In this document: positions 54,277 to 64,000 of the stretch, piece after piece
How positions within the stretch are numbered: position 1 is the first letter of the stretch
Layout: the number at the start of each line of letters is the position of its first letter
Position numbers and translations under genes: made by a program
Source of the DNA: Capronia americana
Taxonomy: Eukaryota > Ascomycota > Eurotiomycetes > Chaetothyriales > Herpotrichiellaceae
Reading direction: 5' to 3'
DNA: 64,000 nt
Assembly (NCBI GenBank): GCA_016110215.1
Contig: JADWQD010000017.1
Coordinates: forward strand, 310,001-374,000
Notes under the pieces: generated by a model
What the model was told of the DNA's origin: nothing
Seen by the model: the letters and a program-made list of their open reading frames with translations, nothing else
The model's database searches: none

Positions 54277-55765
54277 GGTGATGAAGAAGCGTACTCGCAG
54301 GCGCCGAGATATCTGGAAAAGAGATCGTTTTGAGCTCTGAAGGCCATCTACTTACCCTCTGCTTGCATCTGCTTTATACCCTTCTTCATCTTCCGTCGAG
54401 CATCCCCTTGGCGACATGACTGAACAGTTGTTGGCGCATCATGGACTAACTGATTTCACTTGCTATATTCCTCACCAGGCTACCAAGAAGTATTCATCGA
54501 CGCTGCTTCCCAATAGCGGGTGACAAATATGCATGTGGGAACCCATGCGCCGCACGTTCTTCGTATTCGTCAAGCTAAACTTCCCCATGTCGGAACAAGG
54601 TTGCCGCTTACGGCCACAGACGACCCAGTTGGCTTAGGATAGACTGCCAATGCTCGTATTTCATCATTTGAGATGTTTTGCAGTGCCCGGTGATGGTAGA
54701 AGAGGTCCCTGCCCAGTCTCACGTCACGTATTGTACCTCGAAAGACTTGCAAACTGCCGACAACGACGACTTGCCTACCTCTATGCCGAGTGAGAGTGTG
54801 GCTTGAGCTCGGCCAGAAGCTGGGATATCTTGCGGCTGGTTATGCAGATGCGTGACTAATTGTGACGGAAACCCCAAATCGGGCCGGTCGGTGGTAAGCT
54901 GGACGCCAAGACGAGAGACGAATACGCCTCGACTTCCGTTCAATTTTCCGTGACGACGTACTCCGTACGAGGTACAACCCTTCCTTTTCCACAGTCTGAC
55001 GACGATCGGCGCGGCAACAATTGAGGTAGAAACTCCGACATCTCGGTCCAGTCGCGGACACAGCGAAGCTATGGCGCGAGATTCCGGTGGAAGAATTGGA
55101 GCCTTCCCATCGTCACACATTGATTTACCTCTCGGCTCAGAACGGACCCGCGGTTGTGCTGGATATTTGCTGTGCGACCCAGATTACAATCCATGCACCC
55201 AGCTACCAGCACAGGCTACAATGCATATTTACTCCGTAAAGGCGGGACATAAGATCTGGATGGCTATCTTTATGATAGTAGGAACAGCTTATCCTACAAT
55301 ACGCTGGGCGATTTTGGATTTTTCGCCGATGACTGTATGACGTCGACCAGGCCGGCGAGCCGAAGGGTACCGGTAGCCTGATGAGCTCTGTTGTCCCTTC
55401 GCTGCTGTAATTCAGGCGGACATCAACTTCTGGCGTGCGTTCCGACATCGCCGCCAGCCTCGTTCAGCCTCAGGTCATACGCTTAGGCCTCTCTTCGACT
55501 TCAACGACAGAGATGCAATTCGCATATTCTTCAGCCACGAACCAAACAACGAGTTGCGCGTATTATTACGCGGTATGCGAGACTTCGCGTACGACTAAAT
55601 GGCAAGCTGCCTGATCGCCGGTTCGGAGCATGGGGGACTACAATATAAGTGCTCGTTGTCGACTTTTCAGAGTTTTCGACATGCTTGAAAGCAGACAGGA
55701 AGGCGACAGAGTCCACCAGCGCAGCTCTCATACCATTGCATTGACCCGCCTTGTCGCGAAACCAC
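54277..55765. promoter_or_regulatory. Divergent region between two secreted hydrolases
   Basis: 1.5 kb between two divergent start codons. It contains two exact copies of the 9-mer TACTCCGTA (54959-54967 and 55230-55238). No supportable gene. Shared control of the two hydrolases is possible but not shown. Confidence 0.5.
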
Positions 55766-57276
55766 ATGATGAGCAACATTCTCAAACTCCTCTCGATCGG
55801 AGTACTTCTCATTTCGTCGGCGTCGGCGGCACCTCGGCAGACAACTGCTCAACCTAGCAGGCCATGCGTCCAGCTTCAGGTCCCCGTCAAGGTCACGGCG
55901 AATAACTCCCACTACGACGTACCCAGAGTCGACAACAACATCGACGCGGTAGATTTGATCGTGAACACCTCAACCTGGTCGCAGATTGGCGTGGCGGCGC
56001 GAAATGCGAGTGTCATCCCCATAAAACAGACCCTCAGCATCAGTGCCCAGTTGTGCGTCCCAAAGGGAGGCAGCAAGTCCGACATCCTGCAAGTCGCGAC
56101 GCATGGATTTGGGTATGACAAGAGGTAGGCGGGTGAGCGTCGTGTGGGACTAGGACTGCTCCGCAGCATCTTTCTGCTCCTGGGCAGAATGGTGAACTAA
56201 ATTGGACGACAACAGCTAATGCATGTCACAGATACTGGGACGTAGAGCTCCACCCGGAGAACTACTCCTACGTCGACGCCGCCCTTAACGCAGGCTACTC
56301 CATCCTAACATACGATCGCCTGGGCACCGGCCTGTCCGAAAAGGCAGACGCCTACACCGTCGTGCAATTTCCCGTCGAAGTCGAAATCCTCAGGGGATTA
56401 ACGACGTTGGCCCGTACCGGGAATCTCATCTCCGCGTCCAACCTGACCAGCGACAGCATCACGCCGGCTCTCCGCTCGTACAGGCCCAATAAAGTCGTTC
56501 ATGTCGGTCACTCCCTAGGTTCCATGACGACCATGGGCCTCGTATCCGCCTACAGCGATCTCACGGACGGCGTCATCCTGACGGGCTCGTTCTTCGACAA
56601 CGTGACGAACATCCAGTTCAACAGCTTCGGACTCGAGTACGCCCCTGCGAACGACCCGAAGAACTTCGCCGACCGGTCCTCCGGCTATCTCGTCCAAGGC
56701 ACAGCGAGTGCCGCGCAACAGCTCTTCCTGGCAAAGGGCTCCTTTGAGCCCGAGATGTTGGAATATTCCGCGAAGATCAAGCAGACCATTTGTGTGGGCG
56801 AAATGTTTTCCGCGTCTGTTGTGGTGGGAAAGCCGGCGCCAGCATATAAGGGGCCAGTGCAGGTGAGTTGCTCGTACTATTCTACCCTTCCACCCTTCCA
56901 AAGAAGGTACACCTGCAATGCGTGCATTACTTGCAAAATGCCGCGTACGCGCACAGTTACGCACGCACGTACGCTACACTACGCTACGTGGAATATAGCA
57001 TCTGCAAACAGGCAGTCAGTCGGCAAGTGTGTTTTTCTTCGCTAACAGGTCTCCCTCGACCCTGTCTAGTTTCTCGTAGGCGAATACGATTACCCAGCGT
57101 GCGACGGCGACTGTAACGGGATCTTCAACTACACTACAGCAAAGGCCGCCTTCCCGGCTGCATCGGATATCTCGATTTACCTACAACCTGGGACGGGACA
57201 TGGGTTGACGCTTTCGACGAACGCCACGGCAGGGTACGAGGTCATATTTTCGTACTTGGGAGATCATGGTTTGTGA
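55766..57276 (+). CDS. Secreted alpha/beta hydrolase (three exons)
   Basis: This is a 398-residue secreted alpha/beta hydrolase, unrelated in detail to its divergent neighbour. The exons are 55766-56124, 56232-56862 and 57070-57276. The introns are 107 nt (GTAGGC donor, TCACAG acceptor) and 207 nt (GTGAGT donor, TCTAG acceptor). The signal peptide is about 22 residues (LLSIGVLLISSASA-A). After the first splice the joined sequence reads YDKR-YWDVELHPENYSYV. The nucleophile is Ser214 in HVGHSLGS; Asp337 (VGEYDYPACDGDC) and His374 (PGTGHGLTLS) complete a plausible triad, the last two encoded by the third exon. The stretch LTYDRLGTGLSEK is typical of the fold. An ATG pair occurs at 55766 and 55769; either may be used. 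The substrate is unknown. Confidence 0.85.
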
Positions 57277-58686
57277 AGGAGGGAGCGAGGCGGAGGGGTT
57301 CAATGCAGGAGAGATGGTGATTTATGAAGGAGCTGTAGGCCCTCAATGCAGGGTCGCCAGCCGGGTTCTAGGGATCAGCCACTGCCTGGAAGTTGTGGAC
57401 GTGGGAGGGGAAGAACGATGGATAGCGACCTTGAGCAGGGATACGAAACCACACGACGCGACAGGATAAAATAGACCTTATACATAGGAATTGGTATTAA
57501 GATACGAGTCCTTCGATGTGGTGTGGTGTGGTGTGTCTAAGAGTATGTGGCTTACACGTCCGTCCGTCCGTCTGTCTCTTCGATTCGATTTGATTCGATC
57601 CGATTATATCCCAGTACACATAAGTCGATCACTCTTTGAGCATGGAGATACATGTACCTAGCTTACGAGGGACACGTGACCGAAACCCCAGTCTGCCAGA
57701 TACAATTTAATCCTACGCGTACTCGACGGAGTACTCGTACTCAGTGTACCCTTGAAATCGTCAAATGGAACTTACAGTAGCACCAACCCAATGCAAGTTG
57801 TAGGCTGCGGGCGCTCACAGTGAGTCACTAACTGCTTAGGATATGCCGAATTCAAGGGTAGGCCGTACTTGTGTAGTAGAGAGTGAGTAAGCGGAAGCCG
57901 GTCCGGCCCGAGCTCTTCCGGGGGAACTGATTCCTTGAGCTGCAGCTGAGTCTCACTGAGCAAGCACCTCCCCCTGGGTGAGCGTGTCGCTGAGCAGGGA
58001 GGGTGGGGAGGATTGTGTTCTGGCCACCACTACTCGGCTGGGTTTGTTGCATTGGCCCCTTCCACCCTGCAGAGTTTCACTAATGCATCTCGCCGTGTAC
58101 TATGTCCATCAGTCAAGTGTACCCGGATGGAAGACTACAGGGGATATGCCAAACCGACTTACGGCGGGAATGGATTGGCAGCTTCTTCCCCTGAGTGTAG
58201 GGCCTAAAATGGCGGTTGAATCAAATGCGTTTCATTTGCTGCAATGCGTGCATGGATTCCAACGCCATTTAGGGACTAGTGCGAGTGACTAAGCCACGTG
58301 CCGCATCACGTGCATCAAGCTTGGCAGGGGTCGCTGCAGGGGTCGCTGCAGGCGTTCATCTGCCTGATGTGCCAGTCACTGACTCAGATAATCATGAACG
58401 ATAACTGCAACTGACTACTGCTACATCCACCTTTGATGCTAAGTCTCATTCGAACATACAAGGGTAGGCCGTTGTACTCCGTACATCTCGTTCTCGATCC
58501 CTTCAGCAGGCTCTTGGATGAAACTGGCCCCCAGCGCCACAACGTCACAGTGTCCAGCCTCCTCAGAGGCCAGGGAGCTGGCCGACGCAACCACCCGCAA
58601 CACAAAGAACAGAGTGAGTTATAAAGCATTGCAGAACCCCTTGAGTCTCTTTCCTGCTTGGCCAATTGTCATTCAACACCCCGACC
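57277..58686. other. Intergenic with simple repeats, no gene seen
   Basis: 1.4 kb holding a TGTGG run (about 57516-57536), CGTC and GATTCG runs (about 57557-57606), a 12-bp direct repeat (58325-58348) and one TACTCCGTA at 58475-58483, with a near match at 57725. The last 100 bases are leader of the dynamin-like gene. Confidence 0.5.
58325..58348. repeat. 12-bp tandem duplication
   Basis: Two exact copies of CAGGGGTCGCTG with a partial third. Confidence 0.85.
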
Positions 58687-61335
58687 ATGGACATCAGCAA
58701 GAGTGCAATACACTTGTTCCAATCTCAGGAAAGACTCGAGTTACTTAACGATATCGACAGATTTCGTGAACATGGCCTTGATAACCTACCTCAGATCGTC
58801 GTATGTGGAGACACAAGCAGCGGAAAGTCATCGGTGCTGGGAGCCCTATCTGGAATTCCGTTCCCGGTTTCCGGCACCATGTGCACGAGGTTTGCCACAG
58901 AGATTGCGTTGAGATACTCCCCCGCCAAAACTGTAACCGGCCATGCTTTTATCACTCCCGCAAAGGGCGCGTCCGAAAGCCACAAAACGGCTGTGGAGTC
59001 ATTCCGGAGAGACATCACTAGTCTCGACGACATCCCTGCGCTGATGGACGATGCCAGAAAGAAGATGGGTCTTGGAGAGGTGTCGGGAATAAGTCGAGAT
59101 GTGTTGCACTTGAAGTTCGACGGACAACAACTCCCAAATCTTACGTTGGTAGATTTACCAGGTCTCATCCATGCATCCAGGAACGCAGACGACATTACCA
59201 TGGTTCAAAATCTTGTCGAGGATTATTTCAGACAGGAGCGAAGCATCATTCTGACAGTTGTCCCCGCCGAAAATCCCATTGAGAACCAAGGTATCCTCAC
59301 TTCCTCACGGCGATTTGATCCCAAGGGCACCCGCAGTATTGGCGTGATCACCAAACCGGACGTATTAGAGCGTGCGGACAAGACCAGCCTTAGGCCAGCG
59401 ATTTTGGAGCTGGCAAGGAACCAGAATACAGCATTCCAATTTACACGCGGCTGGCACGTCGTCAGATGTTTGAATGACAAAGAACGAAACGATAAGTTGG
59501 ACCAAGATCTCGTTGAGCGTACCCTATTTGAACAGGAGCCATGGAAAGTCATTCACCACAAGCAACTCGGCATCAAATCACTAAGATCGGCTTTGGGCAA
59601 ATATCTCCATCTGCACATCCTTCAGGTCTTACCGGAACTTCAGACATCTCTGGAAAAGAGGATGGAAGTCGCCAAGTCCTCCTTGGAAATACTGGGCGAC
59701 TCTCGAACGACTCCAAAGGAGCGTATGCTCTACCTCACCCGGATCAGCAAACGCTATGGCGAACTTGTCAAGGATGCTCTGGAAGGTAACTACAGCGATG
59801 CGTTTTTCCAAGACGGTGATGCCGCGAAACGGCTGAGGGCGACGACAATGGCGTGGACAGATACCTACGAACATTCCATGCGCACAAAGGGCCATTCGTT
59901 CGAAATAAGCCACGAACAAGCCCGGGCACCGGAGACTTCGCCACACAGTCCGGAACAAATCACTCAGTCAGACGCACTACTCAAAGTAGGCAAGCTACTA
60001 GAGACTTACAGGGGTCCGGAATTGTCATTCCTTTTCAACCCACGTCTCGTCGGAGAGCTTTTCAAAGAGCAGTCGCGAAAATGGCCGTTGCTGACCTCAG
60101 AATACATTCGCGACATATGCTATGCCGTAGAAATTTTTCTGGCCGAAGTTGTCGAATTCATCTGCCCATCCACCGGAGAAACATCAGACCTCATATTTCG
60201 ACACGTCCTCGACGAGGCCGTTCAAAAGGGCTGTACAGATCTTGAATCTAAAGCTGGCGAACTGTTCAGCCCATATACGAAGCCGTTCCTCTTCTCCACC
60301 AACAGCCGACTTCACACAAGCTTGAAGAGAATTGAGCAGCAAGACCTTCAACAAGAGAAAGCTGACATAACCACACAACGACAACAGTCGTCCGGCCCTG
60401 AGATTATGGGCTCAGATTATGATACGCGGGTTAAATTGCTCCAATATTCAAGAGCGTATTATGATGTTGCTCTCGAGACCTTTATCGACAACGTCGTGAT
60501 TCTTGGAGTGGAATCATGCCTGCTCTCGAGACTCGAAGAAATGTTCACCCCGGAGACCATCGTGCAAATGGACGAGGACATCCTGAACCTCGTAGGAGGC
60601 GAGTCCGAGGACGTGCGAACTGAGCGTGAAGAGCTAAATAGGCAGCTGGAGACTCTTGAGGATTCACTCAAAAGATGTCGGAGGCATACGAGCCGACTGA
60701 ATCGGAGCCAAGCGAAAGAGCTCGCCCAGGTCTCTCCGACAGGATCGACGTCGACCAAAGTTGACAGAGAACGGGATTCCCAACCAGTGGTAAACGGGCA
60801 TGCGGTGCAAACTATACGAGGACAAGAGGCGAGAGCGACTCCATCGCCAGTTGGTAAATCGAAGGATACAAGGCCCAAGATTCTCCCCAAGTCCTCCGAC
60901 AAGAACTCAATATTCTCCAGCACAAAGTTTGTCGACACTTCACTGATCGCAACTGCTGGGTCAATTTTTTCATTCCCTTCGGCAACATCACCATCTGGGT
61001 TTTCCTTTGCCAATCCTATTTCGGGGACACGAGCGACTTCAGCACCGTCACCACCAGCACCCGTGTCGGGCACTTCTCCCTTCGGATCGTTAGCGACTTC
61101 CGCTCAAGCAGCACCCACGTACAGCGGTGATCTCTTCGGATCAGCAGCGACTTCTTCCGCTAAAGCATCATCCACGCCCAGCGGTGGTCTCTTCGGATCA
61201 CCAGCCACTTCCACGACAGCAGCACCCGCAACCTCCCAAACTTCCACTTCTTCGACCGTAGTACCGGGTTTCAGTGAGTTAGTTTCGGAAAGACAAGAAT
61301 ATTCCGAGGTACATAAACCCAGCAACCGAGCGTAG
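58687..61335 (+). CDS. Dynamin-like GTPase with FG-repeat tail
   Basis: This is an 882-residue dynamin-superfamily GTPase of the fungal Mx/Vps1-like type, with no intron. The start at 58687 is the first ATG in the frame. G1 is GDTSSGKSS (residues 41-49), followed by the TRFATEIALRYS switch region, G3 DLPG (156-159) and G4 TKPD (222-225). A helical stalk (about 300-560) and a GED-like helix pair (SRAYYDVALETFIDNVVILG, ... EELNRQLETLEDSLKRC) end near residue 665. Then comes a disordered tail rich in Ser, Thr, Ala and Pro containing SPFGS, DLFGS and GLFGS (Phe at 799, 817 and 836), like nucleoporin FG repeats. No PH domain, Pro-rich SH3 site or membrane span is seen. Family role: membrane remodelling or Mx-like defence; unknown here. 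Confidence 0.92.
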   Translation: MDISKSAIHLFQSQERLELLNDIDRFREHGLDNLPQIVVCGDTSSGKSSVLGALSGIPFPVSGTMCTRFATEIALRYSPAKTVTGHAFITPAKGASESHKTAVESFRRDITSLDDIPALMDDARKKMGLGEVSGISRDVLHLKFDGQQLPNLTLVDLPGLIHASRNADDITMVQNLVEDYFRQERSIILTVVPAENPIENQGILTSSRRFDPKGTRSIGVITKPDVLERADKTSLRPAILELARNQNTAFQFTRGWHVVRCLNDKERNDKLDQDLVERTLFEQEPWKVIHHKQLGIKSLRSALGKYLHLHILQVLPELQTSLEKRMEVAKSSLEILGDSRTTPKERMLYLTRISKRYGELVKDALEGNYSDAFFQDGDAAKRLRATTMAWTDTYEHSMRTKGHSFEISHEQARAPETSPHSPEQITQSDALLKVGKLLETYRGPELSFLFNPRLVGELFKEQSRKWPLLTSEYIRDICYAVEIFLAEVVEFICPSTGETSDLIFRHVLDEAVQKGCTDLESKAGELFSPYTKPFLFSTNSRLHTSLKRIEQQDLQQEKADITTQRQQSSGPEIMGSDYDTRVKLLQYSRAYYDVALETFIDNVVILGVESCLLSRLEEMFTPETIVQMDEDILNLVGGESEDVRTEREELNRQLETLEDSLKRCRRHTSRLNRSQAKELAQVSPTGSTSTKVDRERDSQPVVNGHAVQTIRGQEARATPSPVGKSKDTRPKILPKSSDKNSIFSSTKFVDTSLIATAGSIFSFPSATSPSGFSFANPISGTRATSAPSPPAPVSGTSPFGSLATSAQAAPTYSGDLFGSAATSSAKASSTPSGGLFGSPATSTTAAPATSQTSTSSTVVPGFSELVSERQEYSEVHKPSNRA
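61075..61250 (+). repeat. Coding repeat with FG motifs (about 54-57 nt unit)
   Basis: Three imperfect units in the dynamin tail, each with an FGS-x-ATS core; the phenylalanines are 18 and 19 residues apart. DNA-level similarity of the units (TTCGGATC with AGCGACTTC after it) indicates tandem duplication. Confidence 0.75.
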
Positions 61336-61663
61336 GAAGATGTGGTACATACAAATGAAGAAAAAAGGGAAAAGAGAACAGAGGAAAAAATTGTATACTA
61401 CCATGAATGATGTACAAAAACAAGGGATCACTTTTCAGACGGGTTTCTCAGCGATTCGCGGCTAGCTCACACAAGGAGTTTCAAAGACACCATCCAAACC
61501 ATCATGCCTTGACAATCCACATCCAACCTACTCCACTGTCTCGCTTTGTCCTTGTCATCCTTATCCTCCCTCTTCTATTGGCCCTTAGACGAGATACTAA
61601 CAGCTACGGGTACACACGTACACATACCGGGAACATACTCAGCACCGACGGCTTGCTCGGACT
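61336..61663. other. Convergent intergenic region
   Basis: 328 bases between two convergent stops, A-rich on the left (3' UTR of the dynamin-like gene). No gene seen. Confidence 0.55.
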
Positions 61664-62734
61664 TCAGGTCTCTCTGACCGACCAGCCGGCTGAACGAAAC
61701 GCCGCTTCCTGATCGTCATCGTCATCTAGATTCATCCCGGAATCGTTGACATCCACGCCCAGAGCGCGCATATGCTCCTCCAACCGCCTCTCTAGACGGT
61801 GATACAGTGCGATCAAACGACGCCGTTCGTTGCGCGTCAGTGCTTCCCTGAGCAAACTGCCGGTGCGGTGCAGTTCGAGCTGGTCGAATTCCTGGAGAAC
61901 GCCCTCGATGTGGTCTTCGAGTTGGAGGAAGGAGCGCATATGCTGGATGCGGTGGTGTTCGTCGCGAATGTTTGCGTTGGGGGCGGAGTCAGGGATGGTT
62001 TGGGAGGTCTCGCTCTCCATGTGAACGTCAATGTCTGCATCCGCGTCCTCCCGGGTGGTTTGGGGTCCCACCCCGCCTCGAAGTCTGGTCGATCTCTCAG
62101 AGATATCTTTCGAGCGTGGCATGAGAACAGCGTCGCCGTCAAGTTCCTGGACAGGAGCCCATTTGTCATCGACTCCGAAACGCAGGCTTTTCACATCGGC
62201 TTTGAGGTTCTGGTTGGCATCTCCCGCTGCTCGTGCTGATGGTGGCTCTGGTACGGGTCCTGATCCTGATTGTAGCCCTGTTTCAGTCTCTTTCCCAGTG
62301 CGTGTGGGTGTATACTGGTTGGCGAAATCGAGCTCCAAACGCAGCCGGCCACCTTGGCCTGGAGCTTGCCCCTGTCCCTGGCTGCCATCATCGCGGACTA
62401 CGGCCTGACCTGATCCCTTCCAAGCGAGTCGTACTTTCGGTGCCCAGGATGGAGATTGAACCGCGTAAAAAGCGGACGACTTGTCAGATGAGTATATTTT
62501 GGCGTGGTACCATGTTTTGACTCCTCTGGGGAACATACGCCACAGAAGTATCAAGTTGATGGCCAGAATCGTGACAAGGAGGTAGGTGTGCAGGGAGACG
62601 TGACAGACTGTGACTGCTGCAGCGTAGCTGTTGAGGGGGTATGTGCTTGGATTGGGATGAGCATGTCGAGGTGAGAACCCGGGTCCTGGCCCAGAGGGAT
62701 GCTGGTGTTGGGAAGGAGACATTGCATCGGCCAT
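61664..62734 (-). CDS. Single-pass membrane protein of unknown function (356 aa)
   Basis: This is a 356-residue protein whose family I do not recognise. The N-terminal 40 residues are rich in Pro, Ser, His and Gly. One hydrophobic segment (about residues 42-66, VTVCHVSLHTYLLVTILAIN then LILLW) is followed by basic residues (RMFPRGVKTWYH), suggesting a single span with the long part in the cytosol. The middle is Gly/Gln/Arg-rich and probably disordered. A helical C-terminal region (FLQLEDHIEGVLQEFDQLEL, RRRLIALYHRLERRLEEHMR) could form a coiled coil, and the tail is acidic with a run of aspartates. There is no intron. The gene is convergent with the dynamin-like gene. Confidence 0.72.
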   Translation of the reverse strand: MADAMSPSQHQHPSGPGPGFSPRHAHPNPSTYPLNSYAAAVTVCHVSLHTYLLVTILAINLILLWRMFPRGVKTWYHAKIYSSDKSSAFYAVQSPSWAPKVRLAWKGSGQAVVRDDGSQGQGQAPGQGGRLRLELDFANQYTPTRTGKETETGLQSGSGPVPEPPSARAAGDANQNLKADVKSLRFGVDDKWAPVQELDGDAVLMPRSKDISERSTRLRGGVGPQTTREDADADIDVHMESETSQTIPDSAPNANIRDEHHRIQHMRSFLQLEDHIEGVLQEFDQLELHRTGSLLREALTRNERRRLIALYHRLERRLEEHMRALGVDVNDSGMNLDDDDDQEAAFRSAGWSVRET

Positions 62735-63712
62735 TGAATGTCGAAACTGAAGGACAATGTAGGAGTATGGGATGATTCGGTTGGCGACGGAGGGAAGTAT
62801 CGTGAAGTTTGTATTGTAGTCACCTTGCAGTACTTAGAGGCGGATTATGGTTCCCAAGGACGATTTGCGTGGTGATGGCTGGCCTTTTATCAACGCGAGA
62901 CGGACTGATGCTGAGTTTGCTGAACTGTAGTTTGTTCCTTTGTTCAGCGAGTCGGTCGCTGATTGTGCAAACGATCCGTGGCCCTCGCTTAGATTGGCGT
63001 CCCTCATTAGAGCTTCAAGCACCGCTGTGTACTTACTGCACCTGCTATCTTCCGACATACTGGTCTGTGCTATGCAGTCTGTTCGCTTGGTGTTTGTCCT
63101 CAGTGTCCCCGTGCTTATATGGCTGCCGCTTCTGCTGTGAGCGTACCTCCGCGCCCAGGGTATCTTGATGTGGACCGGCAGTTTAAGGTCATCCTTGTAC
63201 AAAAGTACAGATGAGGCTTTACCACCAGACAATAGTATTGTAATAGCGTGTCCGGTGGTATCTCAGGATGTCAGTTGGCAGCCAGCATAGTACTTCCCAG
63301 TCACGGTGCTCCGTACGTGGCCGCAAATCGATCCCTGTCCGCCATGTATCGAGCAAACATGGCTAGTATGTTGACTGTACAACCGATCCATTATGGTAGT
63401 TCAGTGGGCGTGAAGGTGTCAGGGTAGTCTTTTCGTAAGCTTATTATATCCTCCTGTTCCTTCCCCCGCCCTCTTCCTCTTCTCGCTCCTCTTCTCGCTC
63501 TTCTTGCTCTCAAGCACACCGGGCACATTTCAAAGCTCATGTGGATGATACGGCGGTGTAGGGTAGTGGCGAGACGATGTTCATTCTGGTGAAATTCTAG
63601 GAACGCTCTTGCTATTCGGCGATCTAACCTCAGTCATTATCGAGAACGCTTTCCCTCATTCATTGATTAGGCTTGATATTGAGATATTACTCATCATACC
63701 TTCTTGCTTTTG
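62735..63712. other. Intergenic, no gene seen
   Basis: About 1 kb holding promoter sequence of the membrane-protein gene and a pyrimidine-rich TCTTCTCGCTCC-like stretch near 63470-63510. A near match of the recurrent 9-mer occurs at 63307. No supportable gene. Confidence 0.5.
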
Positions 63713-63814
63713 ATGGGTGCGGGAGCACCTTCAAAGTTCGTCTGCCAGAATATTTGAGTCTTGATTCACAAGGGCATCTTGAGGGATAGTTTAGGTTCTT
63801 CCAACTTCAGCCGA

Positions 63815-64000
63815 ATGGCTCCCATATCGAAACACGAAACAAAAAGTGTGGACGTGCGAGTGAGTGGAGGACGAATTAGCCAAGATGAACAGGATGCAGT
63901 GAAGGATCTGCAGTCTTCACTATTGCGAATGCTAGGAGGCTTGGAGACTTGGTCAAGTATGCTCGAGACGGTGAATTCCAAAACATCTACGCTGGGTTTA
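63815..64000 (+). CDS. 5' part of an unassigned gene, runs off the window
   Basis: An open frame of 62 codons from the ATG at 63815 continues past the window end. The peptide is polar with helical character (SQDEQDAVKDLQSSLLRMLG) and is not recognised. A possible upstream exon at 63713-63735 encodes MGAGAPS; splicing 63736-63810 (75 nt, GTTCGT donor, TTCAG acceptor) joins it in frame, which would place a glycine after the initiator Met as in N-myristoylated proteins. The minus strand is also open here but looks less protein-like. Confidence 0.42.
   Translation, partial: MAPISKHETKSVDVRVSGGRISQDEQDAVKDLQSSLLRMLGGLETWSSMLETVNSKTSTLGL

Overview
The window is nuclear DNA of a filamentous ascomycete (Pezizomycotina). 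Genes are mostly uninterrupted or carry one to three short introns (about 47-210 nt) with GT..AG ends and CTGAC/CTAAC-like branch sites. The protein set is typically fungal: two HET-domain proteins, a Def1-like factor, a Ure2-like glutathione transferase, a DUF7704-type membrane protein, and a Helo-like/ankyrin protein. I cannot name the species from the sequence. There is no CRISPR array, rRNA, convincing tRNA or recognisable transposon. One run of 96 Ns (2788-2883) marks an unresolved microsatellite.

Layout. 0-11 kb: the 3' end of a GlcG/HbpS-like gene, a small basic protein, a DUF7704-like membrane protein, a MUP-type amino-acid permease, a long gene-poor stretch (5.8-8.4 kb), an Hva1-type TUDOR/AT-hook protein and a small disordered protein. 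11-24 kb: a HET-domain protein, a Ubp16-like deubiquitinase, class II fructose-bisphosphate aldolase, a Kes1/Osh4-like oxysterol-binding protein, a Ure2-like GST and a NADAR-domain protein. 24-43 kb: a probable mitochondrial protein, Def1, an NDH-2/AIF-like flavoprotein, a second HET-domain protein, a large disordered protein with a membrane anchor and a KEN box, a tetraspan protein, and Mus81. 43-64 kb: a GrpB-family protein, a Csc1/OSCA-like channel, a Helo-like/ankyrin protein, two secreted alpha/beta hydrolases, a dynamin-like GTPase with an FG-repeat tail, a single-pass membrane protein and the start of one more gene.

How the genes relate. Most are independent housekeeping genes on both strands: glycolysis, sterol/PI4P transfer, DNA repair, RNA polymerase II turnover, deubiquitination, osmosensing. 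Scattered among them are genes of classes linked elsewhere to self/non-self recognition or antiviral or anti-stress roles: two HET proteins, the Helo-like/ankyrin protein, the dynamin-like GTPase and the NADAR protein. They do not form an operon-like cluster, so any joint role is only a hypothesis.

The most unusual gene is the dynamin-like GTPase (58687-61335). Its C-terminus is a Ser/Thr/Ala/Pro-rich tail with three FG motifs in 18-19-residue repeats, resembling an FG nucleoporin. Other points worth checking are a NADAR domain split by a disordered insert that may be an unspliced 183-nt intron, a stop codon followed in frame by an acidic tail in the ankyrin gene, an Arg-rich in-frame extension upstream of the GST, and a recurrent intergenic 9-mer (TACTCCGTA).
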